From contig WBOU01000008.1 in NCBI GenBank assembly GCA_009268125.1, forward strand, positions 93,543 through 157,542: a DNA stretch of 64,000 bases. The letters run 5' to 3'. This DNA comes from Chloroflexia bacterium SDU3-3 (GTDB lineage: Bacteria; Chloroflexota; Chloroflexia; Chloroflexales; Roseiflexaceae). Positions 17,544 through 26,093 of this stretch are shown one piece after another (the stretch's first letter is position 1; each line of letters starts with the position of its first letter). The notes beneath the pieces were generated by a model. The model was not told the DNA's origin, searched no databases, and saw only the letters and a list, made by a program, of their open reading frames with translations. Position numbers and translations under genes: made by a program.

Positions 17544-18617
17544 ATGGCATGGGTGAATATTGGCATGGCGCGGCTCGCGAGCCTGCGGGTGGGCCGCCCG
17601 CTGGCCAGCCCCGCCGCCGCCGTGGCCTGGATGGGCGCGGTGCAGGCCCAGGAGTACCCCGCCGCCGCGTGGGCCATCGGCCTGCGCGCCGTGGGCGCGA
17701 CCGCGGCCAGCGTGGCCCACGCGCTGGACACGCGCGACATCGTGCGCACCTGGGCGCTGCGCGGCACGCTGCACATCCTGGCGGCGGAGGATGTGCGCTG
17801 GGTGCTGGGGCTGATCGGGCCGGGCGCGATGGCGCGGCTGCAGCCCTACTTCCGGCGCTTCGACATGGATTCGGCCACGGTGACACGCTGCGTGGATGTG
17901 ATCTGCCGCGCGCTGCAGGGCGGCAGGCAGCTGACCCGCAAGCAGCTGGCGGCGGCGCTGGAGGAGGCCGGGCAGCGCACCGACCTGATGGCCTTCCTGC
18001 TCTACCGCGCCGCCGCCGAGCGCCTGATCTGCATCGCTGGCTCCAGCGGCCCGCGCGACACCTACGCCCTGCTGGACGAGTGGCTGCCGCCCGCGCCCGC
18101 GCGCAGCGCCGACGAGGCCCTGGCCGAGCTAGCGCGGCGCTACGTGCGCAGCCACGGCCCGGCCACCGCCCACGACTTCGCGTGGTGGTCGGGGCTGCCG
18201 GTGGGGCAGGCGCGGGCCGCGCTGGCCGCCGCGCCGCAGCTGGCCTGCCTGAAGCAGGATGGCGCAAGCTACTGGCACGCCCCAGAGGAGGCGGATGCGC
18301 CGCCCACGGGCGGGCTGTGGCTGCTGCCGGGCTTCGATGAGTTTGTGGTGGGCTACGCCGAGCGCGGCGCGGTGCTGGATGAGGCCCAGGTGCGCCAGAT
18401 CGTGCAGACCAACGGCATCTTCAACCCAGCCATGGTGATCGATGGCAAGGTGGCGGGGGTGTGGCGGCGGGTGGGCCGCAAGACGCGGCTGGAGCTGGAG
18501 CTGCAGCCGTTCGCGCCGCTGGGCGAGGCGCAGCGCCAGGCCGCGCTGGCCCAGGTGGAGCGCTACGCGGCCTTTGTGGGCATGCCCGCCCAGGTGCGCA
18601 TCGGCGGGGAGGGCTAG
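17544..18617 (+). CDS. Winged-helix DNA glycosylase, AlkZ-like (HTH_42 family)
   Basis: A 357-residue protein of the winged-helix family that includes AlkZ and YcaQ, DNA glycosylases that unhook interstrand crosslinks and bulky alkylated bases. The catalytic QxQ-type motif is present as AVQAQEYP near residue 35. The following WAIGLR and RTWALRGTLHILAAEDV segments are the family's other conserved stretches (WxxRGTxH). The C-terminal domain ends in a beta-rich part with WRRVGRKTRLELELQPF. It lies directly behind the MOSC gene. Soluble, no signal. The substrate could be crosslinks, as in YcaQ, or a specific natural-product adduct as in AlkZ; no biosynthetic cluster is nearby. Confidence 0.85.
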   Translation: MAWVNIGMARLASLRVGRPLASPAAAVAWMGAVQAQEYPAAAWAIGLRAVGATAASVAHALDTRDIVRTWALRGTLHILAAEDVRWVLGLIGPGAMARLQPYFRRFDMDSATVTRCVDVICRALQGGRQLTRKQLAAALEEAGQRTDLMAFLLYRAAAERLICIAGSSGPRDTYALLDEWLPPAPARSADEALAELARRYVRSHGPATAHDFAWWSGLPVGQARAALAAAPQLACLKQDGASYWHAPEEADAPPTGGLWLLPGFDEFVVGYAERGAVLDEAQVRQIVQTNGIFNPAMVIDGKVAGVWRRVGRKTRLELELQPFAPLGEAQRQAALAQVERYAAFVGMPAQVRIGGEG

Positions 18618-18639
18618 CCAGCCCCTCCCCGCGCGGGGC

Positions 18640-19107
18640 CTAGCCCAGGGCGGCCACGGCCTTGGCCACGCTGTCCTTGGGGCTGATCTTCACCTGCGCG
18701 TCGGCGATGTTGCCCTGCTCGTCGATCACGAAGTGCGAGCGCTCGACGCCCATGTATTTGCGGCCATACATCGACTTCTCGGCCCACACGCCGTAGGCCT
18801 CGGCGATCTGGTGGTCCTCATCCACCACCAGGGTGAATGGCAGGTCGTACTTGGTCTTGAACTTCTGGTGCGAGGCCACGCCATCCGGGCTGACGCCCAG
18901 CACCACGGCGTTTTTCTCCTCGATCTGGGGGTAGCTGTCGCGGAACCCGCAGGCCTGGGTGGTGCAGCCGCTGGTGTCGTCCTTGGGGTAGAAGTACAGC
19001 ACCACGCGCCTGCCGCGCAGGTCGGAAAGGCGCAGCTTCGCGCCGGTGTCGGTCGGGGCCTCGAAGTCGGGGGCGGCGTCGCCCACGCTCAGCTTGTGCT
19101 CTGCCAT
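18640..19107 (-). CDS. bcp: Peroxiredoxin, BCP/PrxQ type
   Basis: A 155-residue thiol peroxidase that reduces hydrogen peroxide and organic hydroperoxides with thioredoxin. The peroxidatic cysteine lies in PKDDTSGCTTQACGF, with the second cysteine five residues later, the atypical two-cysteine spacing of PrxQ/BCP. The fold marks GDAAPDFEAP and VVLYFYPKDDT are intact. AGGAG precedes the ATG at 19107. It is convergent with the AlkZ-like gene with only 22 bp between stops. Confidence 0.96.
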   Translation of the reverse strand: MAEHKLSVGDAAPDFEAPTDTGAKLRLSDLRGRRVVLYFYPKDDTSGCTTQACGFRDSYPQIEEKNAVVLGVSPDGVASHQKFKTKYDLPFTLVVDEDHQIAEAYGVWAEKSMYGRKYMGVERSHFVIDEQGNIADAQVKISPKDSVAKAVAALG

Positions 19108-19251
19108 CTCTCGCTCTCCTCTGTTGCTACATAGCGGTGTCCTCGCCCCGCCAGATGTCGCGCGTCTGGTAGGGCTTTGCCACGCCGTATGGCGAAAAAA
19201 GAGACCTGGCGGGGCTTCCCGCCAAGCCTCGTATGCTGCCAGCGGGGGTGC

Positions 19252-19614
19252 CTAGCCCGCCCGCGTGCCGTTGGGCACCGGGGCCTCGGGCATGGCCAGC
19301 ACGGGGCGGATGCCGTCGGCGAAGCCGATGTCGAACAGCATGCCCTCGGACGTGATGCCCTTGACCTTGCGCGGCGCGAGGTTCAGCACGAACAGCGCCT
19401 GCTTGCCCACCAGCTCCTGCGGGTTCTCGCGCTCGCCCTTGATGCTGGCCACGATGATCCGGTCGCGGTCGCCGAAGTCGACGGTCAGCTGCATCAGCTT
19501 GTCGGACTTGGGCACGTCGCCGACGGCCTTGATGGTGCCGACGCGGATATCGAGCTGCTCGATCAGGCTGAAGTCGATTTCGGCCTTGATCGGTGCGGGG
19601 GTGAAGTCGCTCAT
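19252..19614 (-). CDS. tRNA-binding domain protein (CsaA/MetRS C-terminal type)
   Basis: A 120-residue OB-fold protein of the type found free as CsaA/YgjH or fused to the C terminus of methionyl-tRNA synthetase. Visible marks are LDIRVGTIKAVGDVPKSDKL near the N terminus, the ASIKGERENPQELVGKQALFVLNLAPRK core split around the conserved NLAPRK, and the late SEGMLF. The start is the ATG at 19614 with AAGGAAAAGGAA upstream; the longer frame runs into non-coding sequence. Its role may be tRNA or chaperone binding; it is not part of a synthetase here. Confidence 0.9.
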   Translation of the reverse strand: MSDFTPAPIKAEIDFSLIEQLDIRVGTIKAVGDVPKSDKLMQLTVDFGDRDRIIVASIKGERENPQELVGKQALFVLNLAPRKVKGITSEGMLFDIGFADGIRPVLAMPEAPVPNGTRAG

Positions 19615-19725
19615 GGTTCCTTTTCCTTGATAGATGCCGTTAAAAGCTACGGTATGATACCAGAAAAGGATCTTGGCGCGGCAGGTTGCGCAGGGCCGAT
19701 GCGTTTTTGCTGCCACCACGATTCT

Positions 19726-19787
19726 TCACCACCAAGGCACCCAAGACACCAAGGAAAAAGGGGACGAGTGGGTGCGAAGGTGCGAGT
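19726..19787. repeat. Octamer repeat block
   Basis: CACCACCAAGGCACCCAAGAC and a degenerate GCGAAGGTGCGAG module in the 530-bp gene-free stretch between the tRNA-binding protein and the solute-binding lipoprotein. That stretch also holds a small hairpin, CTAGGGG-CCAG-CCCCTAG, near 19869-19887, and otherwise nothing I recognise. Confidence 0.65.
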
Positions 19788-20059
19788 TACAAGGTCGGGC
19801 CGACCGACTGCGGCCTCGATGATGATAGATCCTCTTGGTTGTTTGGCGAATGCCCTGCGCGGGCGGCGGCTAGGGGCCAGCCCCTAGCGACCACGCCATG
19901 GGGCTACGCCCCCTTGGAACCCCCAATTTGAGGCATTCCCGTGCTGTTTCCTAGCGGCTGGTGTTCGTGCATAGGGCCATCAACACCGTAGCGGCACCTT
20001 CGCCGCATGGGCCGGGTGGGGAGGATTCTGGCCTATCGCCATGTTTCATCACCTTTTGC

Positions 20060-20134
20060 TTCCTTGGTGTCTTGGTGTCTTGGTGGTAAATGGCTCTCTC
20101 GTCCCCTTCGTGCCTTCGCGTCTTCGTGGTAAAT
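20060..20134. repeat. Octamer repeat block, reverse orientation
   Basis: TTCCTTGGTGTCTTGGTG...TGGTAA followed by CCTTCGTGCCTTCGCGTCTTC: both modules in reverse, ending 13 bp before the lipoprotein stop. Confidence 0.8.
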
Positions 20135-20146
20135 CGTTTCTCTCGT

Positions 20147-22654
20147 TCACTGGCCGTAGCTGGGGTCGGCCTGGGCGGCGCACTGCCGGGGCTGGCCGCC
20201 GCCCGCCGCGCAGTCGACGTAGGCCTGGGTGTGGGCCTGGGCTTCGGCCAGTTCGCGGCGCAAATCGCCGCCCTGGAGGGCGCGGTCGGCGGCGCGGTAG
20301 AGCCAGTACATGTCGATGCGGGGGTCGTCGAAGGCGTCCCATGCCAGCAGGGCGGCGTCGGCGCGCTCAAGCTGGGGCAGGGCGGCGGCGTACAGCTGGG
20401 CGCTGCCCTGGGGCGCGGCGCTGAGGAAGGCCTGCGCCACCGAGCGGCGGGCGGGGTAGCCATCAAATAGCGCGGTCTGCTCGCTGAGCGTGCGGCCTAG
20501 GCCCCAGCACGCATCCGTGTTGGCCGAGCGCGCGCTGATGAAGAAGGCTAACCCCAGCCGCACGCGGGGCCGCGTGCCGCCCGCGCCAGCGGGGAAGGCC
20601 GCCACGGCCATGCCGTCGGGCATGCTCTCCCCATCCGCGTACCAGAAGGCCGCGTCATATTGTGCGCCATCCTCGTAGCTGGTGTGCCCGGCGTAGCCCG
20701 CCACCGCGCGGTGGGGCGAGTCCTCGCGTAGCAGGGACAGGGCGTCGGCCAGGGCCTCGCGCACGTCGGGCGCATCCAGGTGCGGCGTCACGCGGCCCTG
20801 CTCCAGCGCGGCCACCTGCGCCCCCGAGGCCTCTAGCCACGCCTGAAGGAAGAAGGTCTGGTAGCCGGGCGCGGCGAAGCCGTAGGCCGCGCCGCCGGGC
20901 TGGGCGTGGGCCTGTTGGCGCAGGTCGCCTAGCGTCCAGCCCTGGGCGGGCGCGGCCACGCGCTCGGGGCGGTAGCCCAGCTGCGGCAGGGCCACGGACA
21001 GCGGCAGGCCGCGTATGGCCGCGCCGCCTTGGAATGGGGCCAGCACGCCAGTCGGGTAGTCGTCGGCGTGGAACGCGGGATCGGCGGCAAGCAGCGGCTG
21101 GAGGTCGAGCAGCTCGGGGGTGGTGATTGCGGCGCTGGCGGGAGCAATGAAGCAGTCGTACTTTGCGGCCAGCGCGGGCAGATCGGGCGCGCCGCTGGCC
21201 ATGCTGGCGCGCTCCACATCCATGCTCAGTCCGGGCTGCCGCTGGGCGAAGCCCTGGGCCAGCGCGGCGAGGGCCTGCCGATCCATGCCGATCTCGCCCA
21301 CGCGCACGCGCCGCGCGGCCACGGCGGTGGGCTGCGGCGTGTTGACCGCGATGACGACCGTGGGCAGGGGCGTGCTGGTCGGCTCGGCTTGATCTCTTTC
21401 ATAGCTGGCCTGGGCCTCGGCCAGGGCGCGCTGGTTGCTATAGCCCTTATTCTGCACCAACCACAGCACTTGGCTGAGCAAAAACAGCTTCCTGCGCGAC
21501 CGCATCTGTATCGAGATATCAGCAGGTGGGCGGCTGAGCATGGTGCGGATGGCCCGCGCCTGATCGGGGCGGCGCGACTGCCAGAAGCCGATGCGCTCGG
21601 CCACCGAGCGGCGGGCGGGCACCGTGCCCGGACCCATGAATTCGAGACTGGGCGACTCGCTGCGGCTCAAGTAGGCGATCAGATCCCAGGCCTGCTTGGG
21701 GTGGGCCGTGCCGCTGCTGATCATAAAGGAGCTTCCGCTCCTTTCGGTAGCGTAGCCATCTGCTACATTTGGTAGATAGCCGAAGTTGTCAGAGCTATCT
21801 CCATGAAGCAATGTTGAAAGCATGATCGCAACTTTTCCTGACGTAGCCTGTTGGATCCTCCCATCTATTGTGTCTTTCTCATTGGGAACAGCGAGGGCGT
21901 GGCTGCGCACCATGTCGGCTAGGTCGTTGGCCACCGCCTCGAACGTGGGGTCGTCGATCGGCGTATTCGTGAGGTCGCTCAGGCCCGCCTCTTTGAGCGC
22001 CGCCTGCGTTGCAAATACCCCCATATCGTCAAGGAAACCGACAATAGGTGTTTTGTCATCATGATGAGTAGTAGCTTGCCGCGCGGCGCTGGCCACATCC
22101 GACCAGCGGATGTGGCCATTCTCCTCCAGGGCGGAGAGGTCGGCGAGCTTGCGGTTGTAGACCAGTAGATTGAAGGTGCGTTCGGATGGCAGCGCGTACA
22201 TATGCTGGCCATCGCTGGCTATATCGAGCGTGCCGGTGTAGAAGTCGCTGGCGTCGAAGCTGGCGTCGGCTAGCATCAGTGGGCGCAGGTCGAGCCATGG
22301 GCTGCCATTTTTGTGCCAGAACGAGATAGCAGTCGGCAGAATGGCGGCAATGCTGATATCAGCCAGCTTGGCCTGTTCGGCATGCTGCTCGACCACATTG
22401 TCGAGATTCTCGGGCCAATCCACAATGGCCACATGCACATCGGGGTGCTCCTGCATGAAGCGGTCGATCAGCGGGCCGTAGGCATCTTTTCCGAAGTCGT
22501 CGAGCATGATGCTGATGGTGGCAGGGCCTTGGTCTATGGTGGGCGCGGGGGCGGGTGTGGGCAGGTCCAGCGGCGCTTCGCCCTGCCCCTGCGGGCCAAG
22601 GCAGGCGCTGAGCAGCGCGGCGCAGGCGATCGTGGCCAGTGCGCGGTGTCGCAT
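20147..22654 (-). CDS. Lipoprotein with two tandem solute-binding domains
   Basis: An 835-residue secreted lipoprotein: signal peptide with lipobox LLSAC near residue 15-19, then a Pro/Thr-rich linker. It holds two complete type-1 extracellular solute-binding (sugar-type) domains in tandem, about 45-420 and 460-835, joined by a second proline linker (STPLPTVVIAVNTPQPTA). Each half repeats the same landmarks: a hydrophobic first strand, a LDLxPL segment (WLDLRPLMLAD, LLDLQPLLAAD), a DDY/SDFYTGxL segment, and a late FISSG/FFISA followed by tract PARRSVA near the end of each half. No permease or ATPase gene is adjacent, so it is an orphan; one role could be sensing or capture at the cell surface. 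The ATG at 22654 has AAAGGAA. Confidence 0.85.
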   Translation of the reverse strand: MRHRALATIACAALLSACLGPQGQGEAPLDLPTPAPAPTIDQGPATISIMLDDFGKDAYGPLIDRFMQEHPDVHVAIVDWPENLDNVVEQHAEQAKLADISIAAILPTAISFWHKNGSPWLDLRPLMLADASFDASDFYTGTLDIASDGQHMYALPSERTFNLLVYNRKLADLSALEENGHIRWSDVASAARQATTHHDDKTPIVGFLDDMGVFATQAALKEAGLSDLTNTPIDDPTFEAVANDLADMVRSHALAVPNEKDTIDGRIQQATSGKVAIMLSTLLHGDSSDNFGYLPNVADGYATERSGSSFMISSGTAHPKQAWDLIAYLSRSESPSLEFMGPGTVPARRSVAERIGFWQSRRPDQARAIRTMLSRPPADISIQMRSRRKLFLLSQVLWLVQNKGYSNQRALAEAQASYERDQAEPTSTPLPTVVIAVNTPQPTAVAARRVRVGEIGMDRQALAALAQGFAQRQPGLSMDVERASMASGAPDLPALAAKYDCFIAPASAAITTPELLDLQPLLAADPAFHADDYPTGVLAPFQGGAAIRGLPLSVALPQLGYRPERVAAPAQGWTLGDLRQQAHAQPGGAAYGFAAPGYQTFFLQAWLEASGAQVAALEQGRVTPHLDAPDVREALADALSLLREDSPHRAVAGYAGHTSYEDGAQYDAAFWYADGESMPDGMAVAAFPAGAGGTRPRVRLGLAFFISARSANTDACWGLGRTLSEQTALFDGYPARRSVAQAFLSAAPQGSAQLYAAALPQLERADAALLAWDAFDDPRIDMYWLYRAADRALQGGDLRRELAEAQAHTQAYVDCAAGGGQPRQCAAQADPSYGQ

Positions 22655-22720
22655 GGGTGTTCCTTTCTCGCGGTGCTGAGTGCGTGTCGCGGTTAGGGAT
22701 TATACGCCCATGGTAGGCCA

Positions 22721-22754
22721 AAGAAAAGCGGGCACCAGCCGCGCCGGTGCCCGC
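22721..22754 (-). terminator. Intrinsic terminator of the class III aminotransferase
   Basis: On the minus strand, GCGGGCACC - loop - GGTGCCCGC followed by TTTTCTTT. It ends the aminotransferase transcript before the lipoprotein gene. Confidence 0.85.
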
Positions 22755-22770
22755 GCCTCTTCCCGCCGCG

Positions 22771-24114
22771 CTAGATCAGCGACTTGAGCGTGGCCTCGAA
22801 GATCGCCAGCGCCTCATCCACCTGGGCCTCGGTGATCACCAGGGGCGGGCAGAGCCGGATGGTGGACGCGCCGCAGGTGAGCAGCAGCATGCCGCGCCGG
22901 AACGCCTCGTCGGCGATGTTGTGCGACAGCTCCTTGTCCGGCTCCTTGGTGGCCGGGTCTTTCACCAGGTCGATGCCGACCATCAGGCCGCGCCCGCGCA
23001 CGTCGCCGATCTGCGGGTAGCGCGCCTGCATCGCCCGCAGGCCATCCATCAGGTACGCGCCCACGCGGGCCGCGTTGTCGGTCAGCTCCTCCTCCACCAG
23101 CGAGAGCACCTCGTAGGCGGCGGCGCAGGAGAGCGCGTTGCCGCCGTAGGTGTTGCCGTGCGAGCCTGGCTCCCAGCGCTCCATCAGCTCGCGGCGGGCG
23201 ATCATCGCGCCGATCGGCACGCCGCCGCCCAGGCCCTTGGCCGAGGCCACGATGTCGGGCACCACGCCCTCGTGCTCGAACGCCCACATCTTGCCGGTGC
23301 GGCCCACGCCGCTCTGCACCTCGTCGCAGATCAGCAGGATGCCGTACTTGTCGCACAGGGCGCGCAGGCCGGGCAAGAAGCCGGGGGCGGGCACCACGTA
23401 GCCGCCCTCGCCCTGGATGCTCTCAAGGATGATCGCCGCCACATCGCGGGCGGGCACCACCGTTTGGAACAGGGTCTTCTCGATGTAGTCTAGGCAGATC
23501 TGGGCCACGCTCTCCTGCGGCACGCCAAACGGCGTGCGGTAGGGGTTGGCGTAGAAGCCGTGGAAGGTGCCGGGCACCAGCGGGAAGAAGCCGCCGCGCT
23601 GGGCGGGCTTGGATGCGGTGAGCGAGAGCGAGCCGTAGGTGCGCCCGTGGAACGCGCTCAGGAAGGCGATCACGCCCTGGCGGCCCGTGCTGTAGCGCGC
23701 CAGCTTCACCGCCGCCTCTACCGACTCGGTGCCCGAGTTGGTGGGGAACAGCTGCCACTCGTGGCTCTTGGGCATCAGCGAGATCAGCTTCTCGCCAAAC
23801 TTCACCATCGGCTCGCTGTAGAAATCCGTCCCGGCCATGTGGATAAACTTGGCGGCCTGCTCCTGCACGGCCTTCACCACGCGCGGGTGCGAGTGCCCAG
23901 CGGAGACCACCGCGATGCCGGCGTTCATGTCCAGGTAGCGGTTGCCATCCACATCCCACACGTAGCAGCCCTCGCCGCGCTCGATCGCGAAGGGGTAGAC
24001 GCGGCCAGCGGCGGGGGTGTACACGGCCTGATCGCGGGCGACCAGCGACTGGGCGCGAGGCCCTGGGGTGTTCAGCAGTTCGGGGGTGGATGCGGGCGAT
24101 TCCAGAGTTGTCAC
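22771..24114 (-). CDS. Class III aminotransferase (4-aminobutyrate/acetylornithine type)
   Basis: A 447-residue PLP enzyme of the omega-aminotransferase group. Landmarks: FPTNSGTESVEAAVKLAR (cofactor phosphate loop), AFHGRTYGSLSLTASK, the ICDEVQSGVGRTGKM Asp segment, and the Schiff-base lysine in ASAKGLGGGVPIGA. GSHGNTYGGNALSCAAA and GLMVGIDLV follow. Overall it looks most like 4-aminobutyrate aminotransferase, but acetylornithine or putrescine substrates are possible. The start is GTG at 24114 with GGAGG upstream. It is a single gene ended by its own terminator. Confidence 0.92.
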   Translation of the reverse strand: MTTLESPASTPELLNTPGPRAQSLVARDQAVYTPAAGRVYPFAIERGEGCYVWDVDGNRYLDMNAGIAVVSAGHSHPRVVKAVQEQAAKFIHMAGTDFYSEPMVKFGEKLISLMPKSHEWQLFPTNSGTESVEAAVKLARYSTGRQGVIAFLSAFHGRTYGSLSLTASKPAQRGGFFPLVPGTFHGFYANPYRTPFGVPQESVAQICLDYIEKTLFQTVVPARDVAAIILESIQGEGGYVVPAPGFLPGLRALCDKYGILLICDEVQSGVGRTGKMWAFEHEGVVPDIVASAKGLGGGVPIGAMIARRELMERWEPGSHGNTYGGNALSCAAAYEVLSLVEEELTDNAARVGAYLMDGLRAMQARYPQIGDVRGRGLMVGIDLVKDPATKEPDKELSHNIADEAFRRGMLLLTCGASTIRLCPPLVITEAQVDEALAIFEATLKSLI

Positions 24115-24233
24115 GGGGGCCTCCTCGCACGAATCGTATCTAATATCTAATTGTGCCGGAAATGAGGTACATTCCGCATTGTAGCCGAGGGCTTGAAGCT
24201 ATGTCAAGCCTGCGCGAGCGGGAGGAGAACGGA

Positions 24234-24383
24234 TTTACCACGAAGACGCCAAGGCACCAAGGAACACACGGGGACGAATACCACGAAGGCGCGAAGGCAC
24301 GAAGGGGAGAAAGGGGCTGATTCACCACCAAGACGCCAAGACATTAGGAGAACGAATACCACGAAGGCGCGAAGATACGAAGT
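24234..24383. repeat. Octamer repeat cluster, four modules
   Basis: TTACCACGAAGACGCCAAGG, ATACCACGAAGGCGCGAAGG, TTCACCACCAAGACGCCAAG and ATACCACGAAGGCGCGAAGA in the same orientation. It occupies the middle of the 410-bp gene-free stretch between the aminotransferase and the flavin reductase; the rest of that stretch shows only a possible -10 (TATACA) at 24486. Confidence 0.85.
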
Positions 24384-24524
24384 GCGCAAAAGGGCAGTTT
24401 TATCACCATCTTGCCATCATTATCCTCCTCTATGCCCCAATCCCTAACCCCTGATCCCTAATCCCCATCTCGGCCCCAGATGTGCTATACATAGGATGCA
24501 GTCTGCGCCATACGAGGAGGGGAC

Positions 24525-25913
24525 ATGGAGACACACTACCACACCATCGTGATCGGGTCGGGGCAGGGCGGCGGGCCGCTGGCCACCACGCTCGCGCGGG
24601 CGGGCCACCGCACCGCGCTGGTGGAGCGCGCCCACATCGGCGGCACGTGCGTAAACGAGGGATGTACGCCCACCAAGACCATGGTGGCCAGCGCCAGGGT
24701 GGCCCACCTCACGCGGCGCGGCGCCGACTACGGCGTGCGCTCGGGCGGCATGTCGATCGACATGGTGCGGGTGCGCGAGCGCAAGCGCGTGATCGTCGAC
24801 AGCTTCCGGGGCGGCAGCGAGCGCCAGACCTACGCCACCCCGAACCTGGATGTGATCTGGGGCGACGCCAGCTTCAGCGGGCCGAGAGAGCTGCGGGTGG
24901 CGCTGCGCGAGGGTGGCACCGCCACGCTCACCGCCGACCAGATCGTGATCAGTACGGGCGGCAGGCCAGCGCCGCTGGATGTGCCGGGGGCCGACATGGT
25001 GCCTGCGCTCGACTCGACCTCGATCATGGAGCTGGACAGCGTGCCCGAGCACCTGGTGGTGGTGGGCGGCGGCTACATCGCGCTGGAGTTCGGCCAGATG
25101 TTCCGCCGCTTCGGCAGCCACGTGACGATCATCCAGCGCGGGGCGCAGCTGCTGCCGCGCGAGGATGCCGATATCGCCCAGGCCGTGGCGGGCATCCTGC
25201 ATCAGGATGGGGTGCAGGTGCTGCTGGGGGCCAGCCCCACCCGCGTGGAGCGGCTGGCCAGCGGGGTGCGCGTGGTGGTGCGCACCGCCTCGGGCGGCGA
25301 GCGCGAGGTGGATGGCTCGCACCTGCTGGTGGCCGCTGGCCGCGTGCCCAACACCGACACGCTGAACCTGGCCGCCGCAGGCATCGAGGCCGACAAGCAC
25401 GGGTTCATCACGGTCGATGGGCGGCTGGCCACCAGCGCCCCGGGCGTCTACGCCATCGGCGATGTGAAGGGCGGCCCGGCCTTCACCCACATCGCCTACG
25501 ACGACTTCCGGATCCTGCGCGCCAACATGCTGCACGGCGGCGAGGCCACGGCGGATGGCCGCATGGTGCCCTACACCGTGTTCACCGACCCGCAGCTTGG
25601 CCGCGTGGGCCTGACCGAGCGCGAGGCCCGCGAGCAGGGCCGCCGCATCAAGGTGGCATCCATGCCCATGTCGAGCGTGGCGCGCGCGCTGGAGACCGAC
25701 GAGACGCGCGGGCTGATGAAGGCGCTGGTGGACGCCGACAGCGGCCAGATCCTGGGCTGCGCCATCCTGGGTGTGGAGGGCGGCGAGATCATGTCGATGA
25801 TCCAGCTGGCCATGATGGGCGGGCTGCCCTACACGGCGCTGCGCGACGCCACCTTCGCCCACCCAACCTTCGCGGAGTCGCTCAATAACCTGTTCACGAC
25901 CATCGAGGAGTAG
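24525..25913 (+). CDS. FAD-dependent pyridine nucleotide-disulfide oxidoreductase (mercuric reductase-like)
   Basis: A 462-residue flavoenzyme of the dihydrolipoamide/mercuric reductase fold. The FAD site is [13 protein letters not shown] at the N terminus and the redox-active pair is in [13 protein letters not shown] near residue 42-47. The NAD(P)H site is [13 protein letters not shown] near 180 and the second FAD motif is GVYAIGDV near 305. The C terminus [12 protein letters not shown] has the dimer-interface shape of the family but no terminal cysteine pair and no N-terminal metal-binding domain, so it is not a classical MerA. No mer genes and no lipoyl enzymes are next to it. A disulfide, quinone or RclA-like role is possible. 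ATG 24525 follows GAGGAGG. Confidence 0.9.
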   Translation: METHYHTIVIGSGQGGGPLATTLARAGHRTALVERAHIGGTCVNEGCTPTKTMVASARVAHLTRRGADYGVRSGGMSIDMVRVRERKRVIVDSFRGGSERQTYATPNLDVIWGDASFSGPRELRVALREGGTATLTADQIVISTGGRPAPLDVPGADMVPALDSTSIMELDSVPEHLVVVGGGYIALEFGQMFRRFGSHVTIIQRGAQLLPREDADIAQAVAGILHQDGVQVLLGASPTRVERLASGVRVVVRTASGGEREVDGSHLLVAAGRVPNTDTLNLAAAGIEADKHGFITVDGRLATSAPGVYAIGDVKGGPAFTHIAYDDFRILRANMLHGGEATADGRMVPYTVFTDPQLGRVGLTEREAREQGRRIKVASMPMSSVARALETDETRGLMKALVDADSGQILGCAILGVEGGEIMSMIQLAMMGGLPYTALRDATFAHPTFAESLNNLFTTIEE

Positions 25914-26008
25914 GGCGGGGCGGGCGGGCGCAAGGCCTGCCCCGCGTCGGTGTTGTGCATGGCGGGCATGGCGGCGCGATGGGGCTTTTCCCTGATTGAC
26001 ACGCCGAA

Positions 26009-26035
26009 GGGCGGACATAACGTCCGCCCTTTTTT
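26009..26035 (+). terminator. Intrinsic terminator downstream of the flavin reductase
   Basis: GGGCGGAC-ATAAC-GTCCGCCC followed by six T, 95 bp after the stop. The stem resembles the end sequence of the local MITE-like elements, so a mobile repeat may have supplied it. Confidence 0.85.
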
Positions 26036-26092
26036 GTTCCCTTGGAGCCTTGGAGCCTTGGTGGTAAAACGGTCTTTCCCTTCGCGCCTTCT
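26036..26092. repeat. Octamer repeat block abutting the NHL gene
   Basis: CCTTGGAGCCTTGGAGCCTTGG then TGGTAA and CCTTCGCGCCTTC, in reverse orientation, reaching to the last codon of the NHL-repeat gene. Confidence 0.75.
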
Positions 26093-26093
26093 C

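Noticed and set aside
24525-25913. Mercuric reductase (MerA)
   Set aside because: Neither the C-terminal cysteine pair nor a metal-binding N-terminal domain or other mer genes are present.
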